This document shows positions 16,358 to 24,047 of a DNA stretch of 28,102 nt, piece after piece (within the stretch, counting starts at the first letter, position 1; every line of letters begins with the position of its first letter). The translations under genes were made by a program, and so were the position numbers. The stretch is from the NCBI GenBank assembly GCA_023431205.1, contig JAEYXQ010000086.1:1-28102 (forward strand). The letters run 5' to 3'. The stretch comes from Pseudomonadota bacterium (GTDB lineage Bacteria; Pseudomonadota; Alphaproteobacteria; Rhizobiales; Devosiaceae). The notes under the pieces were generated by a model, which saw nothing but the letters and a program-made list of their open reading frames with translations, searched no databases and was not told the origin of the DNA.

Positions 16358-18078
16358 TCCACCGTCTCCAGCGGATGACCGGCCGGTGCCTCCGGCGGAT
16401 GCCAGTGCCGCAGCTTCGACGTACCCCCGATTCCCGGGTTGAAGGTGTTGGTCGGGTCCAGCGAGCGATAGAACGCCTTGAGCGCCGGCTTGGCCCCATA
16501 GAGATGGCCGACATTGTGCTCGGCCGGATACTCGGCGCCGCGCAGGTCCAGCAGGCGCAGCAGCTCCTGCTCGATGGCGTGGCAGTCCTCGCCCTTTTTG
16601 ACCAGATATTCCTGGTGCATCACGTGGCAGAGGAAGTGCCCGCAATACATGGTGGTTTGGAAGCGCGCCTGCAGGTCGGCCGGCAGGCTCTCGAACCAGT
16701 CAAACGTGTTGCGCGGCAAGGCCACGTCGAGGGCGACGATGTCTTCCACCTCGCGCGGATGGACATCGCGATAGCGGACCACGGCGCCTCCGACGACGAA
16801 GCGGTTGAGATAGGCATCCGCCCCCTCGCGCGCCGTGCATTCGAAGAAGTCGCCCACCGCAGTGGGAAAGCGCCTGGCCAGGTATTCGCGGGCCTCCGCC
16901 ACGCCATCGCCACCCATCTTCAGCAACAGGTGATGGGCGTAGCGATCCCGGAACGCGTTCATGCGCTCCGGCAGGTGCTCGGGGAACAGTCGCGAAAAGA
17001 ACTGCAGCAGCCGGTCGCTGACATGCCCACCCAGCCCCAGGCTTTCGGTCACCCCGTCGAACCAGCTCTTGGCTGCATAAGCCTTGGGCACATTGTCGGT
17101 GCCGAAGGCGCGGATGAACAGGAACAGGTCCTTTCCGTAGCGATGCGCCAGGTCATAGGCGCCGCTATGCATGTATTCTCCGGCAATCGGCAGGTTACGG
17201 AATCCGCCGAGCACATCTCGGCGGATCTCGGCCAGTTCATCAGCGTGGTTGCTGCCGATATAGAAGACGGTGACGTCCTTGTCGGCCGGGAACGTGTCGA
17301 GCCGCAGCGCGAACACCGCAACCTTGCCGGCAGAACCGGAAGCTTCGTAGTGACGACGCGGGTCGGCGTTGAACCGGGCCGGGGTCGCCGCGTCGATGTC
17401 GCGAATGTGGTCGGAATAGGCGCGGTCCGATGCCCACAGGTTGCCGTCGCTGCGCACATCCTCCGGCCGGTACTGCTGGCCGTCGAGACGGGCGAGGATT
17501 TCTTCCGGGTTGCTGCCGAGCTCGATCCCGAGATGATTGACGAGGTGCAGGCGTCCATCGGCGTCGACCTGGGCGAACAAGGCCATCTGTGTGAATGCCG
17601 GCCCCCGGCGCACCAGCGACCCGCCTGAATTGTTGCACACGCCGCCAGTGACGGAGGCGCCGATACAAGAGGAGCCGATGACCGAATGTGGCTCGCGGCC
17701 GATCGGGCGGAGGCGCTTCTCGAGCTTGTCCAGGGTTGCACCCGGAAGGCAGACGACCTGTTCCCCTGCCCCGAGCAGATCGATGCGGTCCATCCGAAGG
17801 GTGTTAATCAGCACGATCGGGCGGTCATAGCCCTCGCCCGAAGGCGTCGATCCGCCGGTAAGGCCGGTGTTTGCCGCCTGGCAGATGACGATGACGTCAT
17901 TGGCAACGCAGGCCTCGAGGACGCGCCATTGCTCCAGCAGGGTACCGGGACGCACGACAGCGATGACCTTGCCCTCGCCGAACCGATAGCCTTTGCGGTA
18001 GCGGCGCGTCTGCCGGTCGCCGACGAGCACGTGCCCTGCCCCGACGATATCCCGCAATCTGTTGAGCAACGGGTCCAT
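16354..18078 (-). CDS. dld: Quinone-dependent D-lactate dehydrogenase
   Basis: A 574-residue FAD enzyme very similar along its length to E. coli Dld, the peripheral membrane D-lactate dehydrogenase that passes electrons to ubiquinone. Shared stretches include RYRKGYRFGEG, CQAANTGLTGGSTPSG (67-81), REPHSVIGSSCIGASVTGG, NNSGGSLVRRGPA, FNADPRRHYEASGSAGK, ADGVAE-like GGDGVAEARE and RGAEYPAEHNVGHLY. The ATG at 18078 matches the family N-terminus; the in-frame extension upstream lies in the RraA gene end and is rejected. Its presence points to D-lactate or a close 2-hydroxyacid as an intermediate. A stem-loop sits just upstream. Confidence 0.95.
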   Translation of the reverse strand: MDPLLNRLRDIVGAGHVLVGDRQTRRYRKGYRFGEGKVIAVVRPGTLLEQWRVLEACVANDVIVICQAANTGLTGGSTPSGEGYDRPIVLINTLRMDRIDLLGAGEQVVCLPGATLDKLEKRLRPIGREPHSVIGSSCIGASVTGGVCNNSGGSLVRRGPAFTQMALFAQVDADGRLHLVNHLGIELGSNPEEILARLDGQQYRPEDVRSDGNLWASDRAYSDHIRDIDAATPARFNADPRRHYEASGSAGKVAVFALRLDTFPADKDVTVFYIGSNHADELAEIRRDVLGGFRNLPIAGEYMHSGAYDLAHRYGKDLFLFIRAFGTDNVPKAYAAKSWFDGVTESLGLGGHVSDRLLQFFSRLFPEHLPERMNAFRDRYAHHLLLKMGGDGVAEAREYLARRFPTAVGDFFECTAREGADAYLNRFVVGGAVVRYRDVHPREVEDIVALDVALPRNTFDWFESLPADLQARFQTTMYCGHFLCHVMHQEYLVKKGEDCHAIEQELLRLLDLRGAEYPAEHNVGHLYGAKPALKAFYRSLDPTNTFNPGIGGTSKLRHWHPPEAPAGHPLETVE

Positions 18079-18092
18079 GTTCGTCCATGAGT

Positions 18093-18120
18093 TGGGCAGG
18101 CGCCGCGTGGCGCCCGCCCA
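18093..18120 (-). other. Intergenic stem-loop between RraA-family gene and dld
   Basis: A strong imperfect hairpin in the 49-nt gap: T-GGGC, one mismatch, GGCGCC, loop GCGT, GGCGCC, GCCC-A. No T-run follows. It could slow transcription, protect mRNA ends or set different dosage for the transporter/RraA part and the dehydrogenase part of the operon. Confidence 0.5.
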
Positions 18121-18127
18121 CGACTTC

Positions 18128-18853
18128 TTACCAGGGGCGCTCTTCGAGCTCGACCGTCTTGTCCATCGGCATGCCCAGCTTTTCGTAGAAAGCACGACGC
18201 ATGCGGCGATCCTTGTCCTGGACGCGCCAGGCGCGCTTGGCAATCTCTTCCGCGTCTTCCTGCGGGATGACCACGATGCCGTCGTCGTCGGCGATCACGC
18301 CGTCGCCCGGACGGACATAGACGCCACCACAGGTGATCGGCTTGTTGACCGAAGCGAGTTCCAGGCGACCGGCCATGTGGCGCATGGAGCGGACCGAGCA
18401 GAACACCGGGTCCTTCTGCATGATGCACTCGCCGGAGTCACGGCAGGCGCCGTCGATGACGAAGCCGACCGAACCCTTGACGCGGGCGTCGAGAAGGTTG
18501 TTCGAGCCGAGCAGGCCGCAGCGCGACTGCTTGGTGTCGATAACGTGCACCTCGTCCGGGGCGCCGAAGCTGTGGCCGGCAGGCCAGAGCGCGTCCGGAT
18601 GGGTGCTGCGGTCGGCGTTGCGCTTGTACTGGCGGTCGTCGAACTCGTCATAGCTCATCGCCGGAATGTGGCGATTGATGATGTTGAATTCCGCAGTGGT
18701 CGCGATGCCGGCGAAGAACACGCCCGGGAACAGCGGACGCAGGCGCGGATCCATCTCGTAGGTGTTCATGTAGCCCATGGAGTCGAGGGCATCGGTAACG
18801 TCAGAGGTACGTACCTTGCGCAAGATTGCGAGGGTATCGGAGTTGAGAGCCAT
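18128..18853 (-). CDS. RraA family protein, paralogue 1 (putative aldolase/decarboxylase)
   Basis: A 241-residue member of the RraA/HMG-aldolase superfamily, longer than E. coli RraA (161). The superfamily includes Mg-dependent 4-hydroxy-4-methyl-2-oxoglutarate/CHA aldolases and oxaloacetate decarboxylases as well as RNase E inhibitors. The active-site segment GFVIDGACRDSGECIMQKDP keeps the substrate Arg138 and metal Asp139, and VRPGDGVIADDDGIVVIP follows. Location between a sugar ABC ATPase (51 nt upstream) and dehydrogenase genes favours an enzyme over an RNase regulator. It shares the CRDxGExxMQKxP signature with the second paralogue at 25840-26616. Confidence 0.85.
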   Translation of the reverse strand: MALNSDTLAILRKVRTSDVTDALDSMGYMNTYEMDPRLRPLFPGVFFAGIATTAEFNIINRHIPAMSYDEFDDRQYKRNADRSTHPDALWPAGHSFGAPDEVHVIDTKQSRCGLLGSNNLLDARVKGSVGFVIDGACRDSGECIMQKDPVFCSVRSMRHMAGRLELASVNKPITCGGVYVRPGDGVIADDDGIVVIPQEDAEEIAKRAWRVQDKDRRMRRAFYEKLGMPMDKTVELEERPW

Positions 18854-18904
18854 TGCTTGGTTCCTGTTGGCGTTGATGGTGATGGTGATCGGTGCCGCGG
18901 CAGA

Positions 18905-20083
18905 TCAGTCGCGGATGGCTTCGCCGGTATCGCCGTCGAAAAAGTGCATCCGCTCGGTATCCAGAAGGACCGTGGCGGTGTCACCGAGGCGAACCTGGCT
19001 CTTGTTGGTGAAGCGGGCGATGCAGCGCGACTTGTTTTCGTCGGCCTTGATCTCGTCGAGGCTGTCCGAACTGCGGACTTCGGCGGCCTTTGCATCGATA
19101 CCGAGGTGCACGATGACGTCCGAACCGAGCGCTTCCACCAGGTCGACCCGGGAGGTGATGGTGTTGGCGGGATCGGCGTTCGGCACCGCGGTGGCGTCGG
19201 CGATGTCTTCGGGACGGATGCCGACGATCAGCTTCTTGCCGGCATAGCGCGAGAGGCCGGCGTGCTGGGCAAGGTTCTGTGCCGGGAGTGACAGCAGGTT
19301 GCTGCCGAGGCGAACGGCGAGACCATCCCCCTGCCCTTCCAGCGTTGCCCAGTACATGTTCATGGTGGGCGAGCCGATGAAGGCGGCGACGAAGGTGTTG
19401 CGCGGCTTGTTGTAGATGTTGGCCGGTGTGTCGACCTGCTGCAGCACGCCGTCCTTCAGCAGGGCGACGCGATGACCCATGGTCATGGCTTCCACCTGGT
19501 CGTGGGTCACGTAGACGGTGGTAACGCCGAGCCGGTGCTGGATGGAGGCGATCTCGGCACGCATCTGCACACGCAGCTTGGCGTCGAGGTTGGAGAGCGG
19601 CTCGTCCATGAGGAAGACAGCGGGCTTGCGCACGATGGCGCGGCCCATGGCGACGCGCTGGCGCTGGCCGCCGGAAAGCTGGCCGGGACGGCGCTTGAGG
19701 TAGGCCTCGAGTTCGAGGATGCGGGCGGCTTCCTGCACGCGCTTGTCGATCTCGGCCTTGGGGAGCTTGGCGATCTGCAGCGGAAAGGCGATGTTGTCGT
19801 ACACCGTCATATGCGGGTAGAGCGCATAGGACTGGAACACCATGGCAATGTCGCGGTCCTTGGGGTGCACGTCGTTGACGAAGTCGTCGCCGATCCACAC
19901 CGCCCCGTCGCTGATTTCCTCGAGCCCGGCGATCATGCGCAGGGCCGTGGACTTGCCGCACCCGGACGGGCCGACGAGCACGAGGAACTCGCCATCCTCG
20001 ATGTCGAGGGACACGCCGTTGACGGCCTTGAGCTGACCGCCGGCATAGGTCTTGGTCAGGTTCTGAAGGGTTACGCTGGCCAT
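18905..20083 (-). CDS. Sugar ABC transporter ATP-binding protein (MsmK/UgpC-like)
   Basis: A 392-residue ATPase of the CUT1 carbohydrate importer class. Walker A is GPSGCGKST (38-46), the Q-loop VFQSYALYPHM, the signature LSGGQ (136-140), Walker B VFLMDEP and the switch His194. A C-terminal TOBE-like regulatory region begins with GSPTMNMYWATLEG. ATG at 20083 gives the family start MASVTLQNLTKTY; the upstream extension is rejected. It follows the second permease by 16 nt. It should power the binding protein and permeases encoded upstream in the same operon. Confidence 0.95.
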   Translation of the reverse strand: MASVTLQNLTKTYAGGQLKAVNGVSLDIEDGEFLVLVGPSGCGKSTALRMIAGLEEISDGAVWIGDDFVNDVHPKDRDIAMVFQSYALYPHMTVYDNIAFPLQIAKLPKAEIDKRVQEAARILELEAYLKRRPGQLSGGQRQRVAMGRAIVRKPAVFLMDEPLSNLDAKLRVQMRAEIASIQHRLGVTTVYVTHDQVEAMTMGHRVALLKDGVLQQVDTPANIYNKPRNTFVAAFIGSPTMNMYWATLEGQGDGLAVRLGSNLLSLPAQNLAQHAGLSRYAGKKLIVGIRPEDIADATAVPNADPANTITSRVDLVEALGSDVIVHLGIDAKAAEVRSSDSLDEIKADENKSRCIARFTNKSQVRLGDTATVLLDTERMHFFDGDTGEAIRD

Positions 20084-20099
20084 TGGAGTCTCCGACCGG

Positions 20100-20996
20100 T
20101 CACTTGAAGCCTTGGGTAGCGATGCCCTTGGTGAGCAGTCGCTGCGAAGCCAGGAAGAAGCCGAGCACTGGTCCGATCGACACGAGCACCATTGCGAACA
20201 GGCCACCAAAGGAAGAGGCACCACCGCTCGGGTCGAGGAACAGGCGCAGGGCCACCGGCACAGTCATGCGATTGGTGTCGGTGAGGTAGATCAGCTGGCT
20301 GAAGAAGTCGTTGTAGGTGTTGATGAAGGTGAACACCGCGGTGGTGGCGAGCGCCGGCATCGACAGCGGCAGAATGATCCGCCAGTAGCGCTGCCAATAG
20401 GAGGCACCATCCACCACCGCCGCCTGTTCCAGCTCAGCCGGCAGGGTGCGCATGAACTGCACCATGAGGAAGATGAAGAAGGCGTCGTGCGCGAGGAACT
20501 TGGGCACCACCAGCGGCAGAATGGTGTTCACCCAGCCGATGTTGAGAAAGAAGATGTACTGCGGGATCAGCTGCACGTGGATCGGCAGCATCATGGTGCC
20601 CAGCATGATCGCGAACAGGATCCACTTGCCCCGGAACTCGAGGCGGGCGAACGCGTAGGCAGCCATGGAGCAGGCCAGCAGGTTGCCCACGATCGACAGG
20701 GCGCAGAGCACGAACGAGTTGATGTAGAACTGCGTGAAGGTCAGGTTGCCGTAGAGCTGCCAGCCGCGCCGGAAGTTATCGAGCGTCCAGTTGGTGGGGA
20801 TGAATCCCATATCGCCGAAGATCTCGGCTTCCGGCCGCAGGGCACTGAACACCATCCAGATGACCGGATAGAGCATGATGCCGAGCAGCACGATCAGGAT
20901 GGCATGCAGACCGAGGCCCTTGAGGCGCTTCAGGTTGGCCCGCCGGCGCTTTTCGGCACGGAGGAGTTCGGGATCGTAGGTCTTAGCGGTCGCCAT
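20100..20996 (-). CDS. Sugar ABC transporter permease (MalG-like)
   Basis: A 298-residue inner-membrane permease with about six helices. The EAA loop that docks on the ATPase reads EQAAVVDGASYWQRYWRIILPLSMP. The basic N-terminus (RAEKRRRANLKRLKGLG) and the segment SALRPEAEIFGDMGFIPTNWTLDNF are typical of the MalG side of CUT1 importers. Its start overlaps the end of the MalF-like gene by 14 bp, indicating coupled translation. Confidence 0.94.
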   Translation of the reverse strand: MATAKTYDPELLRAEKRRRANLKRLKGLGLHAILIVLLGIMLYPVIWMVFSALRPEAEIFGDMGFIPTNWTLDNFRRGWQLYGNLTFTQFYINSFVLCALSIVGNLLACSMAAYAFARLEFRGKWILFAIMLGTMMLPIHVQLIPQYIFFLNIGWVNTILPLVVPKFLAHDAFFIFLMVQFMRTLPAELEQAAVVDGASYWQRYWRIILPLSMPALATTAVFTFINTYNDFFSQLIYLTDTNRMTVPVALRLFLDPSGGASSFGGLFAMVLVSIGPVLGFFLASQRLLTKGIATQGFK

Positions 20997-21960
20997 AGAA
21001 CACCCAATAGCGAGAGGACCAGAACAGCAGCGCCGTAGCGAGGCCGATGGCGATCAGCAGGATCCAGGCCATTGCCGAGGCGTAGCCCATCTGCATCTGC
21101 TGGAAGGCCTGCTGGTAGAGGTAGAGCGAGTAGAGCAGCGTCGCGTCGACAGGTCCGCCGCGGCCGTTGGAGACCACGAAGGCCTGCGTGAAGGCCTGGA
21201 ACGAGCCAATCAGCTGCAGCACGGTGTTGAAGAAGATCACCGGGGTCAGCAGCGGCAAGGTGATGCGGCGGAACCGCTGCCAGGCGTTTGCCCCGTCGAT
21301 CGAGGCGGCCTCATAGTAGGATTCCGGGATCTGCCGCAGCGCCGCAAGGAAAATGACCATGGAGGCGCCGAACGTCCACACGTTGAGCGTGATGACGCTC
21401 GGGAGCGCGAAGGTCGGGTTGTTGATCCAGCCGCGGCCGGCAATGCCGAACCAGCCGAGAATCTCGTTGATGACGCCGCGCTCGCCGAAGACTTCCTTCC
21501 AGAGCAGGCCGATACCCACGCTCGCACCGATCAGCGACGGCACGTAGAACAGCGAGCGGTAGATGGCGAGCCCTCGCAGCCCACGATTGAGCGCCACGGC
21601 GATGGCCAGCGCGAACAGCAGCACCAGGGGCACCGAGAAGCCGACATATTTCAGGGTCACCCAGATCGAGGTGATAAAGCGTCGGTCTGCGGTGAACAGG
21701 CGGATGTAGTTGTCCAGGCCGACCCAGCTCGGCCAGCCGATCACCGCATAGTTGGTGAAGCTGAGGTATAGCGAGGCCAGCATCGGCAGCGCCGTGATCA
21801 GCACGATGCCGGTGATCCACGGCAGCAAGAACAGGTAGGCAGCACGGTTGTCCGCCTTTTTGAGAGCCGAACCGGTCCGGTTTTCGGGCACCACGCGGGT
21901 GGGCCGTCCCGGCTCCGAGGCCGTCAGGACGGGATTGTTGGGTGAATCCATTGTGCTCAT
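20983..21960 (-). CDS. Sugar ABC transporter permease (MalF/UgpA-like)
   Basis: A 325-residue inner-membrane permease with about six helices and the EAA loop YEAASIDGANAWQRFRRITLPLLTP. ATG at 21960 is chosen because GGGAA lies at a proper distance; in-frame ATGs at 21972 and 21951 are close alternatives. A 112-nt gap with two strong hairpins separates it from the binding-protein gene. It pairs with the MalG-like permease to form the channel. Confidence 0.93.
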   Translation of the reverse strand: MSTMDSPNNPVLTASEPGRPTRVVPENRTGSALKKADNRAAYLFLLPWITGIVLITALPMLASLYLSFTNYAVIGWPSWVGLDNYIRLFTADRRFITSIWVTLKYVGFSVPLVLLFALAIAVALNRGLRGLAIYRSLFYVPSLIGASVGIGLLWKEVFGERGVINEILGWFGIAGRGWINNPTFALPSVITLNVWTFGASMVIFLAALRQIPESYYEAASIDGANAWQRFRRITLPLLTPVIFFNTVLQLIGSFQAFTQAFVVSNGRGGPVDATLLYSLYLYQQAFQQMQMGYASAMAWILLIAIGLATALLFWSSRYWVFYGDR

Positions 21961-21996
21961 CAAAATTCCCATCTCGCGGCTGCGCTCAAGGTGCCG

Positions 21997-22059
21997 ACGG
22001 GGCGGTAAGGGCACCGCCCCGTGGCCGCGGGCACATGCGGGCGTCTTGACGCCCGCATG
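21997..22059 (-). other. Two tandem stem-loops between binding-protein and permease genes
   Basis: Hairpin one (22034-22059) is a perfect inverted repeat with CATGCGGGCG arms and a six-base loop that can pair further at its edges. Hairpin two (21997-22022) has a 10-bp stem built on ACGGGGCGGT. Neither is followed by a T-run on the minus strand. Such structures after a binding-protein gene usually stabilise its mRNA and lower downstream expression, giving excess binding protein over permease; that function is inferred here. Confidence 0.7.
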
Positions 22060-22072
22060 GCATTGGCAAGGC

Positions 22073-23422
22073 TTACTTCGGGGCCGCTTGGTCGAGCTGC
22101 TGCTGGAGCTCGGCAATCAGCTGGTCCGCCCCGTCTTCGACGCTGAGCTGGCCGAAGGCCACCGCGTCATAGGTACGGTTCAGCACGTCGGTCATGGCCT
22201 GGTAGCCGCCAGCGGGCCAGATCACCGGCTTCGCGTCCTCAACGACCTGCTGGTACAGCTCGATGTGGCGAACCTGCGTCGGCTGCGTGTTGGGATCGGC
22301 AGCCTGGGCAGCAGCGAGTTCCGGAATGGCAACCACGCCGTTGTCCGACTGGTAGATCGCAGCGGCTTCCGGGTTCTGGGTCCAGAAGTTGATCCAGGCG
22401 ATCGTGGCCGGCAGCTGTTCGGCGGTGCAGTTGGCGCCGATGGCGATGCCGTTCGAGCCAAGGTCCATGCCGACGGTTCCATCAGGACCGGTCGGGTACG
22501 GCCGGGTGTTGATGGTGGCGCCCGGGTTGACCGTGTCGGTCACCGTCTGAACCGAACCGAGCTGGTTCGGCGGCCGGTTGGTGGCATAGCCACGACCGTT
22601 GGCGAGGTTCGATTCCTCAACGAGAGCGCTGTTCTCGCTGATCATCTCTTCCGGCGACTCGGTCACACCCTCGTTGCGAAGGGTCTCCCAGTAGTTGAAC
22701 CACTCGATCGCGATGTCGCGGGAGAAGGCAACCTTAGAGCCGTCGAACACCTTCTCGCCATGGGACTGCACCCACGGAACAAATGCGTCCGGCTCGCGGC
22801 CCATGTTGTGGGTCGCCACTGCACCATCGGGCAGCGTTGCCTGCACCGCGCGGAGGTGCTCGGCGTATTCGTCCCACGTGTACGGGAACTCGAGCGGCGG
22901 CACGCCGGCAGCGATCGCGTTCTCGAGCATCTGCTCGTTGTACATGAGCGCGAAATAGAACACGCCATGCGGGATCATGTAGAGATTGCCGTCGGCACCA
23001 CGGGCACCGCTCATCACCGACTCCGGAATACCGGTGACGTCGAGCGTGCCGTCGGCAACCAGATCGTCGAGCGGCATCAGGATGTCGGGCCGGGCATAGG
23101 TCGCCAGCCAGCGCGTCTGCATGGTGATGGCGCAGGGCTGGTTGTTGCCGGTCGACTGGATGGTCAGGCGTTCCCAATAGGGAGCGAAGTCGGCGTTCTC
23201 GCGCGCGACCGACACGCCCGGGTTCTGCTGCTCGAACAGCTGGATGATCCGGTCGGTCTTGTCGTTGCGGACCTGGCCGCCCCACCAGCTGAAGCGGATG
23301 TCGCCCGTCAGATCCTGGGCAGACACCGGCAGGCTGGTGGCAGTGACGCTGAGAGCCAGCGCGATGGCCGTGCCGGCGAGGAAGAGTCGGCGGGTACTGC
23401 CGGCCCTCACGGAATTAGTCAT
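22073..23422 (-). CDS. Sugar ABC transporter substrate-binding protein (COG1653-like)
   Basis: A 449-residue periplasmic solute-binding protein of a CUT1 importer. The signal peptide carries an RR pair (STRRLFLAG, residues 9-17) that could be Tat-compatible, a hydrophobic core and likely cleavage after VSA (residue 35). The mature protein begins QDLTGDIRFSWWGGQVRNDKT, and the family pattern continues with YMIPHGVFYFALMYNEQML and FPYTWDEYAEHL. A very strong ribosome-binding site, AAGGAGG (23428-23434), lies 5 nt before the ATG. The start also overlaps the stop of a possible leader ORF. The ligand is unknown; CUT1 proteins bind mono- or oligosaccharides, polyols and related compounds. Confidence 0.94.
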   Translation of the reverse strand: MTNSVRAGSTRRLFLAGTAIALALSVTATSLPVSAQDLTGDIRFSWWGGQVRNDKTDRIIQLFEQQNPGVSVARENADFAPYWERLTIQSTGNNQPCAITMQTRWLATYARPDILMPLDDLVADGTLDVTGIPESVMSGARGADGNLYMIPHGVFYFALMYNEQMLENAIAAGVPPLEFPYTWDEYAEHLRAVQATLPDGAVATHNMGREPDAFVPWVQSHGEKVFDGSKVAFSRDIAIEWFNYWETLRNEGVTESPEEMISENSALVEESNLANGRGYATNRPPNQLGSVQTVTDTVNPGATINTRPYPTGPDGTVGMDLGSNGIAIGANCTAEQLPATIAWINFWTQNPEAAAIYQSDNGVVAIPELAAAQAADPNTQPTQVRHIELYQQVVEDAKPVIWPAGGYQAMTDVLNRTYDAVAFGQLSVEDGADQLIAELQQQLDQAAPK

Positions 23423-23496
23423 GGCTTCCTCCTTGTTGCGATCGTCGTCACGGCTGTTTCACCGGCGCCGACTTCTGTGATGTGGCGAGCGTTCAT
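23419..23496 (-). CDS. Possible 25-residue leader peptide upstream of the binding-protein gene
   Basis: A short ORF starts at ATG 23494-23496 with GGGGGAGG 10 nt upstream (23507-23514), and its TGA overlaps the binding-protein ATG as ATGA. The peptide begins MNARHITEVGAGE and ends TRRKP. Its ribosome-binding site would lie at the very 5' end of the transcript if the promoter at 23527-23556 is used. It may couple translation to the binding-protein gene. No family is recognised, and coincidence remains possible because the ORF is short. Confidence 0.4.
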   Translation of the reverse strand: MNARHITEVGAGETAVTTIATRRKP

Positions 23497-23526
23497 CACT
23501 CGCTATCCTCCCCCATCACCACTGCT

Positions 23527-23556
23527 AGTCTTGTATGCAAGGTGCTCGGGTGTCAA
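23527..23556 (-). promoter_or_regulatory. Promoter of the ABC operon overlapped by a GntR-type operator
   Basis: On the minus strand the -35 box TTGACA lies at 23551-23556 and the best -10 candidate AAGACT at 23527-23532 (18-nt spacing). The operator CTTGCATACAAG lies at 23530-23541, starting 9 nt after the -35 box and covering the -10 area. A bound regulator would block RNA polymerase. The same arrangement is found at 26675-26704. Confidence 0.7.
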
Positions 23557-23654
23557 CCGCAGAATGTTGGCTGGACACCGATTTTTAACCAGATGATCCA
23601 GCATCGGGGATAGAGCGAGCGTAGATAATTTTCGACGCGCATCAATGACTTATG

Positions 23655-23666
23655 CTGGACGTCCAG
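23655..23666. promoter_or_regulatory. Perfect 12-bp palindrome CTGGACGTCCAG
   Basis: A central-CG palindrome about 100 bp upstream of the ABC-operon -35 box. This form is common for LacI-type operators, so a second regulator is possible; the assignment is inference from symmetry and position only. Confidence 0.35.
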
Positions 23667-23728
23667 TTCCGGCGCAGCAGCGGGTTGCGCGGCAGACCGG
23701 TGCATTTCCGCCCTGCCATCGGGACCTG

Positions 23729-23740
23729 TTTGCATACACG
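23729..23740. promoter_or_regulatory. Weaker GntR-type operator copy
   Basis: TTTGCATACACG matches CTTGCATACAAG at 10 of 12 positions. It lies just after the stop of the YciI-like gene and about 190 bp upstream of the main ABC-operon operator, in the opposite orientation relative to that operon. It could serve as an auxiliary site for looping. Confidence 0.4.
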
Positions 23741-23745
23741 ACGGG

Positions 23746-24042
23746 CTAGGACACCAGTCCGTCGGGCCGCTTCATGAACCAGTCCCAGCGCGAGACAGTG
23801 AGTTCGGCAAATACTTGCTCCACCCAATAGGGGTCTGCGCGGGCAAACGCCTCCGCGGCCTCCTGGCTGGCGGCGCGCATGATGATCATGCTGCCGATCG
23901 GCTCCCCGGCGGCGTCGAGGTAGGGCCCGGCAAGAACCAGGTCATCGCCAAGCGCGCTGTAGTAGGCGCGGTGGGCGGTCCGATGCTCGAGCCGGGCTTC
24001 CATGCCATTGGGCTTGTCGCGGCCACTGACGATGAACAGCAT
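23746..24042 (-). CDS. YciI-like protein
   Basis: A 98-residue ferredoxin-like-fold protein of the YciI family, starting MLFIVSGRDKPNGMEARLEHR. The conserved His (RTAHRAYYSAL, His24) and Asp (AGPYLDAAGEPIG, Asp43) proposed as the active-site pair of the family are present, with RWDWFM near the end. YciI-like proteins include dehydrochlorinases and muconolactone-isomerase-like enzymes, but most are uncharacterised. It is the last gene of the short operon, 5 nt after the dehydrogenase. A long in-frame extension upstream is an artefact. Confidence 0.88.
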   Translation of the reverse strand: MLFIVSGRDKPNGMEARLEHRTAHRAYYSALGDDLVLAGPYLDAAGEPIGSMIIMRAASQEAAEAFARADPYWVEQVFAELTVSRWDWFMKRPDGLVS

Positions 24043-24047
24043 GCGCG

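Larger units (their letters stand above)
23423..23745 (-). promoter_or_regulatory. Control region of the long ABC/dehydrogenase operon
   Basis: This 323-bp stretch holds no gene other than the possible leader ORF. From the upstream end it contains a weaker GntR-type site (23729-23740), a perfect palindrome CTGGACGTCCAG (23655-23666), a spaced inverted repeat CCAGCAT/ATGCTGG (23598-23604 and 23652-23658), a promoter with its operator (23527-23556) and the binding-protein ribosome-binding site. It is more AT-rich than the flanking genes. Confidence 0.7.

Noticed and set aside
18128..18853. RraA-family gene as a regulator of RNase E
   Set aside because: It is much longer than RraA, keeps the aldolase Arg-Asp pair, and sits in a sugar-catabolic operon.
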